Part shown: piece after piece, positions 17,786-29,500 of the stretch | How positions within the stretch are numbered: the stretch's first letter is position 1 | How the letters are laid out: every line of letters begins with the position of its first letter | Source of the DNA: Tetraselmis striata | Lineage: Eukaryota > Chlorophyta > Chlorodendrophyceae > Chlorodendrales > Chlorodendraceae | Assembly (NCBI GenBank): GCA_006384855.1 | Contig: VCJN01003481.1 | Span: forward strand, 26,022-90,021 | Direction of reading: 5' to 3' | DNA: 64,000 nt | Made by a program: the position numbers and the translations under genes | The notes under the pieces: model-generated | What the model was told of the DNA's origin: nothing | Database searches by the model: none | The model's input: the letters and a program-made list of their open reading frames with translations, nothing else

Positions 17786-18010
17786 ATGTCAGATGGAGAA
17801 GAACCCGTCGTTGAGCCGACGCTCGAATCGCTACAAGCAGACGTAAAGGCCCAGTCTACACTGCTACGCGAGCTTGCAACAACGTTGGCTCAGTTGAAGA
17901 CTCATGACCGTGTGGTTGGTGGACACGGAGCACATGGCTCCGGTTCCGGGAAGCGCATCACGGGACAACCGACAGGCAGCGGGGAGCCGCGGTGCGCCCC
18001 GACTTGCTAG
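17786..18010 (+). pseudogene. Gag-like ORF start (coiled coil), truncated
   Basis: This is a 75-residue frame with an acidic start and a Leu-rich coiled coil, then Gly-rich sequence and a stop. It is probably the 5' end of a longer protein, interrupted by a frameshift after about 60 codons. Confidence 0.35.
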
Positions 18011-19168
18011 AGCTAGCCCAGAGCCGTGTCGGAGCACAAGCCGTGAGTGACGAGGACGACTACCTCGCGGTGCCATAGCTACTGCGACGAGCATAGTCCG
18101 GTTACGAGGCCGTTCGACCGGTCAGTCGAGTGTCTGGACTCTTCCCACTAAGCGCCGACCTAAGGAGCGGATACCTCAACGGATAGCCGGCCCAGGAGGA
18201 GTATCTTTGGATGTCGTGTTTCGGCGCCCACATGGCCGCACTTTTCGTCGCTCTTGACGAGCTGCTACCCTAGGCTGCAAATCAAGACTTCGCCCTCCTA
18301 CCTTGCTTGCGCGTGCTCGGAATCACGCCGAAGCCATCGACACGGCGTTTCACTTTCGTTAAGCATCTTACGGAGGCTTAATGAGGTCAAGCGTGTGCAC
18401 CGACGGTGATCAAGGCGTTCTGCCGCTGGATGTGCTGCGAGCCCATCCATCACTTTTAGCCTGCTTCTCAGCATTTGAGTTCTGCGATTTTGGGGGACCT
18501 AATGAAGGACTACGAGCGTCGCGTCTTCGAGGCGACAATTGCCAGCAGCGCGAAGCTACCCCTAATGCTCGAGTGGCAGCAACCGCTGCATGACGTGGGC
18601 GTGGCGGCGGGCGCGGACGTGGCCGCGAAGTGAGCACGAGTGACGGTGTGGGGTGCCTTTCGTCGGAGCTGCTGGCGCTTTGCGAGGCCACCTTTCGGTG
18701 ACCGCCGCAAGGCGGACCCTAGCAGCTCAACGACGGGATGAGCGCCGTGTGTCCAGACCAGACCCCCCCCCCACCTTACAGACTTCTTTTAGACCTTCCT
18801 TGGTGCGGCGCTTATTCTTCCACCTACAACCGAGTGCGGCTCAATCATCCGCACACAAGCGCATGGCGGCTCAACAAACCGCCTCCCGTACCATCTTATC
18901 GCTGCGTCAGTTGGTTGTCACACTACGTGTTACAATTGGTTGGCAACGACCAAGCTTCGCGCGTGTACGTTACGCGCGCGACATGCGCTACGAGTGCATA
19001 GGGCGCGCGGGGTGGCCCTCCTACCTGAACCTAGCTCCGCAAACCCGTACAAGTGTTGTTGCAAACCTGTCCAACAACTACCGGCCAACCGCCGAAAACC
19101 TAACCCTGCCGCCGCTAACGTGAACCGTCCCTCTGTTACTCTGTCGGCCAAGCGCCGTACTTACGTAA

Positions 19169-19499
19169 TTGACGAGCCCGAAGCTGTCGCCCTTGGGCTG
19201 CTCCACCCCGGTCTCGGTTGCAGGACGCGTTCGGCTCAGACGAGCCTGGGCAGCGGATCCTCGACCTACTCTCCAGCTCCCTCACTGCTCAGACACTCCA
19301 GAGCTATGCCGGCATATTGTCTCACTTCGCGGAGTTCTGCCACGACTCCGAGAACATCAGCCCGCCGGAAGCGACCAGACGACCACTGCTATTGTCGTCC
19401 GATATGTTGCTTGGATTGGTGAGCGGGGGCACATTGGGGCTAAGTCGTTGCCACCCTATCTTTCCGCAGAATTGCGTATTAAGTGGCCTGATGCCCTGA
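19169..19499 (+). pseudogene. Tyrosine recombinase core-binding domain fragment
   Basis: The frame at 19218 reads LSSSLTAQTLQSYAGILSHF and AEFCHDSENISPPEAT, the usual SAM-like N-terminal domain of DIRS/Crypton recombinases. The continuation, VVRYVAWIGERGHIGAKSLP followed by PYLSA, is in the frame of 19169, so a frameshift separates them near 19390. The catalytic domain is absent. This is a second, unrelated copy compared with 605-1156 and lies on the opposite strand. Confidence 0.55.
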
Positions 19500-19534
19500 T
19501 GACGACGACAATGCTGCGTCATGACGCGACGGTT

Positions 19535-19579
19535 CTGTTAGTTCTGTTGTAGTGCGCTTTTGTGAAAGCCCTGATGTAA
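19535..19579 (+). repeat. 45-base element tail, copy 1
   Basis: ctgttagttctgttgtagtg... ending in tgtaa, identical to 56514-56558. TGTAA is the green-algal poly(A) signal, so this is probably the 3' end of a retroelement transcript. Confidence 0.7.
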
Positions 19580-20010
19580 TATAATTAATGACGCGACGAT
19601 GACTCGTCGCGCTCGATGATGCAGTTAGTGCCAGTACCCTGGCCAGTACCCTGGCCTGGTACTCTTCCTTTACCCCCGTACCCCGTGCGTAGCTCTCCTC
19701 GGCGGCGCCCCGGCGGCGCGCGCGGTGGTCGCCGAGGTCGGCGCGCGGACTGTGGCTACTACTGTAGTAATGTTTGGATTTATACAAAAGCGCAATTACT
19801 AATCCTCACTACAGTACTGGCAGTAGCTACTGCTAATCCTCGCCACTGCCTGCTGGGCCTTGGCATAGTGGGCTGCGGCAGCCTGCGCATCACTCAGCAC
19901 GCGGCAGCATCACACTGGCCGCCTACCTGCAAACGTGTCCCTTAGTCTCTGCCCGGCTGCCCCCCCCCCCCTACCCGTCCCTTACTCCCGAATCAGCGGC
20001 AGCGAGCACG

Positions 20011-20725
20011 ATGTCTGACCACGACTCCGAGCACGAGGAGGAGCTGGACCTGAGCAACGTACGCCGCCCCCAGCCGCCAACCACCGCTGACAGACGCAAT
20101 AAAAAGGCAGCCGCCGCGATCGCCGCCGCCGCGGGAACCCCAGTTCGCCCCTCCTGCGCGGGGCTCGTAACATCAATATTAAGGCTATTTCTCGACACTG
20201 TCTATGCCAGGCTCCTCGATGGCTTGCACGTGCTCACCCGGGGCTGTTCCGCCGCGAACTGGGCTGCTCCGGCGCACGTGTGCCATGCCTGCTGTCGTGA
20301 CGGCGATGAAGATAAGCGCGTCCCCGTACTAGTACGAGGAGGCGATGCCCCTCCTCCCCCTCCTCCTCCAAACCCCCGGCCCCCACAACCACACCCCGTT
20401 CTAATCTACCCTGCGAGGTCAACATCCTAAGCTGCCTCTGTTCCAAGTGCGACCTCTTCCCTGACACCCGTCCACGGATTTCACGAAGCACAGTAGCTCC
20501 CCCCGGTTCCGATCCTTAGTCTGTATTAATTTCGGAGTGCTAGGTGCTCTTCTTACCGAATCTCTTAACCATCAACAGTCGTAGAGATGTTATGGCAGAT
20601 TTTCAGACGCGATGGGAAGGGCATAAAAAGTGCAGTCGCTATCAGCTGTAGTACAGGGTGGCGCCTTGCGCTTTTTGTCATTTAGATGTAGATGTGCAAG
20701 AGGGGTGTCTGATGGCCACACCTCT

Positions 20726-20758
<33 letters not shown>

Positions 20759-23700
20759 TCCTTCCCCCCTCCTGCGCGCAGTCTGATGTCGTGACAAAGT
20801 ACAAGGCCGCTGCGGAGATCGTCAACAGTGCGCGCCCGCGCCCTTTCCCCGCTGCTTGCTCCGCCCACCTGCCCCCCCCCCCCCCCCCCGCGGCCCCACC
20901 TGACCCATTTCTCTCTACCTGATTAGCTGCCCCCCGTCCGCCGCTGCTCGGCCCACCGCAGAGACACTGGCGCTGGTTCTGGCGGACTGCAAGCCGGGCG
21001 CAAAGCTGGTGGACATCGCGGAGAAGGGCGACAAGTCCATTGCGGAGTGAGGCCACCTTCTTGCTGCCCTGCCCTGCCCTGCCCTGCTCTACCGTGCCAA
21101 GCCTAGCTCCCCGGGGCTGCGCATCTGACATTGCCCTGCTCTGCCCCCCCCTCCCCCCCCTCCCTCCCCAACACAGGCTGTGCGCCACCCAGTTCAAGGG
21201 CAAGCAGATCGAGAAGGGCATTGCCTTCCCCACCTGCCTCTCCCTGAACAGGTCCCCCCCCCCCCTCTCCCCCTCTTCATGCCCTCATGCCCGCCTTCTG
21301 ACCACATGCGCAAATTCCATGTATCCAGCACTCATCTCTGAGGCATGCCATGCCGCGTGCGCACCCGCAGCGTGGTAGGGCACTTCTCGCCGCTCGCGGA
21401 TGACACCACCGAGCTCAAGGAGGGCGACGTCCTCAAGATGTGAGTGCCTGGCCAGGCCCTGGGGTGCAGGCGAGCTGCGGGCGGCATATCCCAGGCGCCT
21501 GCGGTCCCATCCATTGTGCTGGCCGATGGTGGTGGTTGGTGGGGTGTATGAGTGTGAGTGTGTGTGTGTGTGTGCATGAGTGTGTGTGTGCATGTGTGTG
21601 TGTGTATGTGCGCGTGTGTTGGGGGGGGGGGGGGGGGGGGGAGAAATGCGGCTGTTGGAGAAGTTGTAGCTTGCTGAGGGTAAATGACGGGTGCGCTGAC
21701 TATGTTCCCCCCCGCCCCGCCCCTTTGCACACAGCGACCTGGGCGCCCACATCGACGGCTTTGTGGCCGTCACGGCGCACACGCTGCTGGTGCAGAGCGG
21801 CGCGGGCGCCGTGACGGGCCAGCCGGCGGACGTCATCCAGGCGGCGCACACGGCGGCGGAGGTGGCCATGCGCCTGATTAAGCCCGGCAAGAAGGTGTCC
21901 GCGGTGGCGGAGGCGCTGGAGAAGGTGGTGGAGGCGTACGGCTGCAACCTGGTGGAGGGCGTGATGACGCACCAGATGAAGCAGTTTGTCATCGACGGCA
22001 ACAAGGTCGTGCTCAACAAGGTGCCCCCCCCCCCCCCCCCCCCCCCCCTGTCCTCTCCAACATAGCCCGGATGTATGGGAGCCGGCTCCAGGAGCGACTC
22101 CTTTTACATCAAGGAATCACGTGTGCATTGCAAATTAACATTTACATCACTTCGAAATAACCAAAAAAATACAAAACAGAGCAACAATGGCCATGTATCC
22201 GCTTGTTTTAGCTGTAACCAAACCTTCCGTGAGAATGGAATGTGAAAGACGAGTGTGTTATCCTTCCTTAGGTGTTTTATCCTTGTCAGGCGCAATCAGA
22301 AGCCTCACTGCCTGTGGGTGCTGAGCGAGGGGCGGTGCGGCTCTGGCCTGGCTGTGCGCAGGTCACCCCAGAGATGAAGGTGGAGGAGGACGAGTTTGAG
22401 GAGAACGAAGTGTACGCGGTGGACATCGTGGTGTCCACCGGCGAGGGCAAGGCCAAGGTGAAGGACGAGAAGGAGACGACCGTGTACAAGCGCGCGCTGG
22501 ACATGGAGTACAACCTCAAGATGAAGGTGCGCCGCGCGGCCGCGCGGCCGGGCTGCACCGGTTTCTTGCCCGGGGGGCAAACATGGCTTGGCTGCGCCTT
22601 GTTGGGTTCGACATGCGGCCTCTGAGCACCCATTCAGCCAACCCCCTACCGCTCATCTCAAGTTGCGCATGCGGTTTGGTCCGACGCGCCGCCCGATCAA
22701 GCTTGACTGATGCGGGAGTGGCCGGACGGCCTCTGCACTGAGAGGCTGACTGCAGGCAGGGGTCTCATGTGTGCGTCGAGATCGCATGCCGGCGATACTG
22801 GGTTGACTGGGCGTAGGGCTTGTTCTGGCCTGGCCCCTGGGCAATGCTCTCGGGTGGTGGCGCTGTGGCGTCCAGCTGACGCTCTTCTCCTCGGCAGAAC
22901 TTTTACATCGAAAAGCGGCTCGGATATCAGCTTGGCGCAGCGTTTGACCCCCCCCCCCCCCCCATTCTCGCAACAACCCATCCGCAGGCCTCGCGCGCCA
23001 TCTTCTCGGAGATCAGCAAGAAGTACCCCTGCATGCCCTTCCCCATCCGCGGCCTTGACACTAAGCAGTCGCGCTTTGGTCTGGTGGAGTGCCTCAACCA
23101 CGGGCTGCTGCACTCGTACCCCGTGCTGCACGAGAAGGTGAAGAGCCCCCCTCCCTGAACACAGCCCTGGCTGGCACAGCCCACTGCACGCCATGTGTTA
23201 GTGTGGTTCCAAGAAATCAGTTAAACATTTACAATTCTTTACAGCGAAAGCTTTCCCAACGCTCAATGCTAAAAGGTTGTAGATGGCAGTGTTTCGTCGC
23301 GCATGTTGTGCGAAGTAAAGCGCCCTCTGAAGACTGCGGTGTGCTGCCACCAGCTAGTGTCACTCGGTTGAGTGGGCGTGCGGGGCACTGAATATGGCCA
23401 TGCCTCCACCCGCAGCCGGACGCGCTTGTGGCGCACTTCAAGTACACGGTGCTGCTGATGCCCAACGGCAACGACAAGATCACCGGCGTGCCCGCCCAGG
23501 AGATCAAGTGCGCGCCGCCCCTGCTCTTCTCCGACCCCTACCGCCCCCAACATGCGTGGTTCCCAAGCACAGGGGCTTGTGCCTTGAGCTGCCTGTGAGT
23601 GTACACTGACTCAGCTCTCCTGTGCTTGCACCCCTTGCTTTGCGCCGGCTGCAGGAGCGAGAAGACCCTGGAGGACGAGGAGCTGAAGAAGTTGTTACAG

Positions 23701-23790
23701 ACGGCGCTCAAGCCCAAGAAGAAGAATAAGAAGAAGACCAAGAAGGTGCCATTGCCGCTGCTGCCGGGGGGCGCAGAAAAGGGGAGTTGA
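20011..23790 (+). CDS. EBP1: Proliferation-associated protein EBP1/PA2G4 (methionine aminopeptidase-like fold)
   Basis: Eleven exons with GT-AG introns: 20011-20058, 20782-20827, 20962-21046, 21177-21251, 21371-21439, 21735-22020, 22362-22526, 22988-23137, 23416-23507, 23655-23745, with the end at 23790 if the last donor is not used. The protein begins MSDHDSEHEEELDLSN, then VVTKYKAAAEIVNK, GIAFPTCLSLN, VGHFSPL, VKI-like LKIDLGAHIDGFVA, the VTAHT and AAHTAAEVAMRLIKPG blocks, YAVDIVVSTGEGKAK, and LLMPNGNDKITG, all in family order. The C-terminus is Lys-rich (KPKKKNKKKTKK), the nucleolar/RNA-binding tail. EBP1 binds ribosomes at the tunnel exit and promotes cell growth; it has the pita-bread fold but is not an active peptidase. 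A short terminal exon after 23745 may have been missed. Introns carry long mono-C runs (30 C at 20728). Confidence 0.9.
21548..21641 (+). repeat. (TG)n microsatellite followed by mono-G run
   Basis: An imperfect (TG)n/(GTGTGCATGTG) tract runs directly into about 22 G, within an EBP1 intron. Confidence 0.8.
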
Positions 23791-24149
23791 CGCGTGGGGG
23801 CTCATCTTCTGCGTCGGAGAGCGCCGGCTGTAGGCTGACAATGTGCCGCTGTGCATGCGGCTGCGCAGGAGGGGGAGTAGGCGCTTGCCACCTGACGGCT
23901 TCTTTTCGTACAGTACTTGCGGTGTGCCGGCGGGGATGGCATGTCTTTGCGGAGGGGGAGGTGAAGACGGACCCAGGCCTGCGGGCCTGCGGGACCTCGG
24001 CGGGAGGTGGCGCCTCTGGCCAGAGGCTGCGCAACACTGCGCTGGGCCGGGAGCCAGCCCCTCGCCAGCCCAAGCCAGCCCCTCAGCGGGAGGGCTGCCT
24101 GCGAGGGGGCGGGTGCCCAGCTTGAAACCCAAATGTCAACCGCTGTTGT

Positions 24150-25090
24150 GCGCCACCAAGTCTTATCTCATCTGTCCAAATATGCATAACTGCATATTGG
24201 GACCCCCCCCCCCCCCCCCCCTTCCTCTGCACATACGCGTACACATGTGTGCACATGCACAAACACCGCCTTCTCCACTCTGAAGGGCCCCGCTGTGTGT
24301 GCATGTCATGCTCTGTGCATGCCGCAGCGGAACCACGTGGTGTTGTGGATTGAAACTGCATTCGGTGGAGACGCTCGTTGCTCTGGCGGTGCGTTGCAAA
24401 GTACTCTTCGCCTGCTCAGTGTTCGCCTGATGTCAGCCTCTGCTCGGCACTTTGGAGCCTGAACAAAGTCATACATGCATGGGTCAGAGATCAGTGTACC
24501 TAGCATTCATCCGTTTTTTGTATTCAACAGTTTCAGACATGACTATAGATCATGCCTGGCCCTAATTACCAGTGGAAAGCGCATATTGATGTTGCAAATA
24601 TAGTGCATATGCTTTGCGTAGGTGGCCATCGACGTGTGAGCCTCAGCAACATCATCGCCGGCCGCAAAAGCTAAATATGTCCAGGGGAAGCACCTGACAA
24701 ATCGGCAGAGTGCGACGCGTGCAGCATATCATGTAACATTGGGCTGCTACATTAATGCTAGAAAATTGAAATTAAAGATGAAGGGTGTTTGTCCTCGTTC
24801 GGGTAGCAGTTTGTGAGTTCATGGAAATGCGTTCGTCGCAATCCCAGCAGCAGCGCAAACCGTGACACTCTTTGACTTGCACTCGTGCGAAAAAATGTTC
24901 AGCAGCTGACCAGCAGCACACACGCGGTGCCTGCATTGTTGCGAAATGCGATGCTCATACGCTGGATTCGCATTGGCACATGCGTTGACATCACGTTTAA
25001 AGGGACATGTAGTTCTGACTATCAAAATACCGGTACAACTTGGCTAAACGTTTGTAAGGGCAAGGTACACAGATGCACGAGCCGCTTGAC
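24150..25090. other. Intergenic, no gene seen
   Basis: Between the EBP1 and kinase genes. It holds a mono-C run (24202-24222) next to a CA-rich stretch and otherwise nothing I can support. The 3' UTR of EBP1 may extend into it. Confidence 0.5.
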
Positions 25091-25099
25091 ATGAATGAG

Positions 25100-27933
25100 T
25101 TCACACTCGGATAGTATGAGTGATTGACGAACTAGTTAATGAGAACATTGTAGCTCGCTTCATCTTCCTCGCGCCTGTCTCCAAGCAGTCATGTTTTCTT
25201 CTTCGGCTGCTCGCAATCAAAACAGCCCAGGCAGCAAAGCTCCTGGAATTCTTCGCCATACACAAGCCGGCCGCCCTCTCACAGCGCATCGGCCATGCCG
25301 CGCGGCGTGGTGTTTGCCCGAAAAGCTGCCTCTGCTTCCGGTGAGTACGCCAGGGACAGCTCGTATACAAGGGCAGCCTGTCCGCCTGCAGGCTGGAGAT
25401 TCGCAGCATGGCGGCAATGTCAGTACCACACACCAAACAGGGAGGGCAGCGCAGGCACGATGAAACGGGGCAGCCAGGACAGCAAACTCACGTTTTTCTT
25501 CGCATTCAGAAGCTCAGATATTCTCGGGTCGGGCTTCAGCTTGTCGGCCGTTGCGGGGTTGTACCAGGCGGACTCCCGCACAGACTTAAAGTACGGATCC
25601 CTCAGGATGTCTTTGGCGCTCGTCCTCGCTTCCGGGTCCATCCTCAGCAGACGCATGACCATCTTGAGCGCAGCGCGGTCCACGTTGGGGAACACCTTCC
25701 ACATTGGTATCTTCGGCGTCTTGGACTGGCGCATGTACGACTTTTGCAGGCTATCCGCGTAATGCTGCGTTGCGCCAATCACAGGACATTGTCGCATGCG
25801 CTAAGTCGCTGCAAATTTATGGCCTGTCATAGTTGCAAGCGGAATGAAATGTGTGTTGATGTGTGGCAAAGTCTTCAAACATACAGGACTTGGGCGGTGT
25901 GCGAGATCGGGCTGGGTTTCACCTTCTTTAACGCCCTCTCGCCTGGCCGCCCCAGCATGGCGCCAAGGAGCTCGCCGTAATACTCGTGCTTCATGTTGGC
26001 AACTTCACGAAACCGAGCCAGTGGGCGCCCGCCATGCAGTGCTGACAACAATACCTGCCGACATCATGCCGTGCTCAGCAGCAAGCATTTGGCACAAGCT
26101 GCGCAGGTGAGCACTGACACGCCGCGCGTAATCCTCAGTCCTCACCATTCCGAGCGACCAGAGGTCGGACGATTTGGCCATGTCAGCCCCCAGCTTCAGA
26201 CGGCCCAGGCTATGAATAGTTTTGTGCGTGTACTCTGGAGGGTGGCTCCTGAATATCAGCGAGGGAAGGGGGAGGGGGACGTTATCATGCGTACAGAAAA
26301 CCTACTGTCAACTTCTGAATGGGGCACGGTCTGCGTGTTGTCCTGCCTCACCCGTGCTTGACGGCGTTGCCCCCAAATATGACCTCATTTCCTTTGCTGT
26401 CGTACAGCCGCCTCGCAATGCCAAGGTCGACAATCCTTGGCGAGCAGTCCGCGGCAATCATTACGTTCTCGGGCTTGATGTCCAGGTGGACGACACCATC
26501 TGGCGGTGGGTTGCAGACCAGAAATGAGCCACACGGAAGGCGCACACACAGCAACTATTTCGCGAGTACGAGTCTTGCAGAGGAGGAGGGGGATACTTGT
26601 GTGCATGTAGTGTACAGCGCGGACGATGCTGAACAGGATGCGCTGCATTGCCGACTTCGGCACTTCATGGTGGCTGCTGCCCCACATGGTGTGCATCTGT
26701 CACGCATCGCGAGTCCAAGTCCGCGGCCCAGGCGTCAGAGGTATTTCGGAGCACATTTTTCCCTGTCCCACCCTCGCCCACATCTGCATCTCGAGTGCCT
26801 TGATTCAACGTGCCCGCTTGTGACTGCATCCCGCGTGGGGCGACATGAACACGCTGATGACCCACCTTGTGCATTGGCATCACCATCCGCTCATATGCCA
26901 CATAGATAGAGGACGCCGACTTTGGGTCCCGCGGCATCAACACATTCTCCACCTTCTCAATGTCGTCTGCGCCGCACGCCGGGCCATCACCACAATCGTC
27001 ACCATAATCGGCAGTGGTAGCATGAGCGTGGTGGGGGCCATAACATTGGGCACACAACGGGCTTCTTGAGTGGTTTGAGCAATTTATTAGATATATATTC
27101 TAACTCCTGGAACACTTGTTGAAAGCTGCTGCCCCGAGGTAGTGAGTGACTGGGTGGGTGCTCGCAGGTCAGCAACGATACCCAAACTGCCTGTATGATA
27201 ATCTTGGCAGGCTCTAAATCATTTCTCATCGAGGCAAGCAGACTGTGCCGTGTCATAGGAGCATGTGGCAGGCACGTAGGTCGCAACGGAGGACAATAAG
27301 TTGTATTTGACAGACATGATACAAACGCGAATGCAATTGTGGTGGTCACGAGTGCCATGCCCCACCCGAACCCTGCAGAGCCTGCAGTAGCTTGAGCTCC
27401 CTTGCCGACCCCTTCAGTCCGGCCTGCAATTTCAGGGTCCCAAAGCGCGCCGGGGGATAAGTCAGCAGCTTTGTCGCTGCCCTAGGTGTGAGCTGCTGTT
27501 GTGCAACGGAGCTTGCAAGGCACGGTGTTGGGAAGCGGCTCTGGCCGGCTGCCCTGCATTTCTCTCCGGGAAGAGGGGTTGGGGTTCGATGGCTCGAGCG
27601 AGGGCCACTGGGGGAGGGAGGGGCGACCTTTTTTATTGCGACCACGCCTCCTTTCAGCTTGTCCAGGGCCATAATCACCAGACCTTGCGCGCCACGACCC
27701 AACTGTGGCGGCAGCCAGAGTGTGCCAGTCAACCGAGAGTGCTGCGTAGCCAAGTCCCGCCCACTGCCAACCGACAGCAGGCCTTGCAGCGGGGCGGCAG
27801 GTAGGCTTTCCAGAAGCACGGGAGTGGCGGGGCGTACCACTCTGATGGTATCGTATCGCTCGGCTGCTTTCTTGTCAACCGAGCTCGTCAAGAAAAAATG
27901 GCCAACGTCCCTCTGCGGGGGGTACCGCGACAA
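25100..27933 (-). CDS. Divergent serine/threonine protein kinase, multi-exon
   Basis: Minus-strand exons spell a kinase domain in order. 27628-27933 holds the start and the Gly-rich loop LGRGAQGLV with VAIKK (ATP-binding Lys). 27372-27423 holds ARELKLLQALQ (helix C Glu). 26866-26966 carries ENVLMPRDPKSASS. A hinge/helix E exon near 26590-26700 has ILFSIVRAVHYMHT. 26352-26499 carries the catalytic loop HLDIKPENVM and IVDLGIARRL. About 26138-26210 has KSSDLWSLGM. Near 25950-26010 is YYGELLGAMLGRPGERALKK. About 25492-25765 is the C-lobe, with MVMRLLRMDPEARTSAKDIL and YFK. The Asp, Lys and Asn of the catalytic loop are present. HRD is HLD and DFG is DLG, so it is divergent but not clearly dead. 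The last exon and the exact hinge exon are not resolved. Substrate unknown; RCK/CMGC-like features (TSAKDILRDPYF) are suggestive only. Confidence 0.7.
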
Positions 27934-28299
27934 TTTTCAGACCGGGGAGGCAGATGGGGCGGGGGAGGGGGTGAAGGGGCGAGGGGCTGCGACGACCCTG
28001 GACCCGCTCGCAGCTCAGTATGAGTACCGGTAGCTAGAGGTAAAACGAGCACGCGTCCCAAGTTCGCCTACGCCCGGTCGGCAACGTAGCAGCTGCATCA
28101 TCACCGGCTGAACATAACCGCGAGGCGTAGCGAGAGCGGACAACGCTGTCCAACACCCCTTTCCTGCCCATCGGCCCGTGCTGACAGCTGGACTGCGAGC
28201 CTTCTCGGATGGCATCTTCTGATACCCGTACGCGTGTGCGGGCACCGGTACCACAGGCACCGGTACCGTAACTGGGGAGTGCCACTACTTTTAACTGCT

Positions 28300-28545
28300 C
28301 TAACGGCCGACCTTCGAAGGAATCTTCTCGTAGTCGCGCTTGGTGCCACAGGAAGGTATAGACCTCGCGCTAGGGCGAGGTGGTGGAAACCACTCCCGGC
28401 GAAGCTGAACAAGCATCGCAGGCGTCTGTTCCTGCTCCCATATCGGCTTTGAAGAGTCCGCTGCGACGTTGCAGGGCAGCAACACCGCGACCGCAATCGC
28501 GTAGATGATGGTCAACGGCGCGACGAACGCCAGTGGGCGCGCCAT
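28300..28545 (-). CDS. Small predicted secreted protein
   Basis: The minus-strand ATG at 28545 gives 81 residues. Residues 1-28 (MARPLAFVAPLTIIYAIAVA, then VLLPCNVAADS) form a textbook signal peptide with an AxA-type cleavage site. The mature part is short, basic and Pro-rich (EWFPPPRPSARSIPSC). A TATA box (CTATATATC, about 28618-28626) lies about 75 bases upstream on the same strand. An in-frame upstream start would add 23 residues. No family recognised. It could be a wall or signalling peptide, or a first exon. Confidence 0.4.
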   Translation of the reverse strand: MARPLAFVAPLTIIYAIAVAVLLPCNVAADSSKPIWEQEQTPAMLVQLRREWFPPPRPSARSIPSCGTKRDYEKIPSKVGR

Positions 28546-28924
28546 GCCTACTGGTAAGCACAGCTGCCCGTCGGCCCGCCTGCAAGCTGCTGACGCGTCG
28601 AAGCGGCTGTACAATTCAAGATATATAGGTGGCCAGCGCAGCGTGGAGCTCTGTCGTCAGGGCTTCAGGCTGTGCTAACGACTAAGCTTTACAGTTCGCT
28701 GATGCGGGGGAGGGTGACACTCTTGCTTGCTGCCCTATGCATCAGGACGATCAGCCCGCGCGTCGTCCAGCCACGGTACAGGGTACAGGTATGTGAGAGT
28801 CCGAAATGCTTTTCAGCAGATATTTAGCGACTAACGAATGTGTTATTATATTTGCTAGTACCATAATCCAAGGTGCAAGTCAGTCCTTGCGATTAGGAAA
28901 TGTTATTTACACCAAACGGGCGCA

Positions 28925-29010
28925 GTCTTTTTTATTCCGCCCCGGGGACAGGATTGTCACCTTGCAGCGTCTCCAGGACGGTCGTTTAGGCAGCGGATCA
29001 GCAATCCAGC
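28925..29010 (+). repeat. Dispersed repeat piece (cagcgtctccaggacggtcg)
   Basis: A diverged partial copy of 29250-29335. Both contain a C-rich ggacaggatt block followed by cttgcagcgtct and ggtcg(t/c)ttaggcagcg. Confidence 0.55.
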
Positions 29011-29249
29011 CTTAAATGCCAACGTCGAAATAATCAGCTCATTTTTACATATACGGGTATAGGTGATCAGTATTAAATATAGTCTTAGGATTACTAGGTT
29101 CAGGAAACAATCTCCGGCGAAATCATGCAGGGGTGGTGGGGGGGGGGGGGCTCGACGTCCAAGACAGAGGCGCAAAGTACTGATTATCCTCTCGGGACGA
29201 CCTGCGCATCACTCGTCACTCGTCACTGACGCGCCCGAGCCCGCGCGGC

Positions 29250-29500
29250 ATTTTTTCCTCACCCCCGGGACAGGACTGGCAACAGTGCAACCCTTGCAGC
29301 GTCTCTACGAACGACGGTCGCTTAGGCAGCGATCCAGTTACGGAAATAAGCCCTGGGTATGCGACGCTCGGTTACAGTCAATAAGCAAATTGCCGAAGCA
29401 TTCTGCAACACTAAATCGAGGCCAGTGACATATTTTGCCAACATTTTTGGATCACCATCTAAAACACTGCCACCAAAATACCCGGCATTGACCACGAAAG
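29250..29500 (+). repeat. Dispersed repeat, inverted copy of 51435-51580
   Basis: caacccttgcagcgtctc..., then aagcaaattgccgaagcatt and ccaaaatacccggcat, match the reverse complement of 51435-51580 with moderate divergence. A third fragment is at 57066-57100 and a fourth at 28925-29010. No coding capacity. Confidence 0.65.

Larger units (their letters stand above)
17600..19579 (+). mobile_element. Decayed retroelement with Gag-like start, tyrosine-recombinase remnant and TGTAA tail
   Basis: It starts near a TATA-like cataaaagc (about 17615). An ATG at 17786 opens a 75-residue frame (MSDGEEPVVEPTLESLQADV, then a coiled-coil LLRELATTLAQLK) that resembles the beginning of algal retroelement Gag proteins. 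Around 18500 another frame reads DLMKDYERRVFEATIASS and LPLMLEWQQPLHDV, also Gag-like. The recombinase fragment follows at 19218. The unit ends with a 45-base tail (19535-19579) that recurs at 56514-56558. Frames are broken and the centre is deleted. Confidence 0.45.

Noticed and set aside
21620-21641. Strict rule that intronic homopolymers are C on the sense strand
   Set aside because: The EBP1 intron at 21620 carries G on the sense strand and the small membrane-protein intron at 43355 does too, so the rule does not hold.
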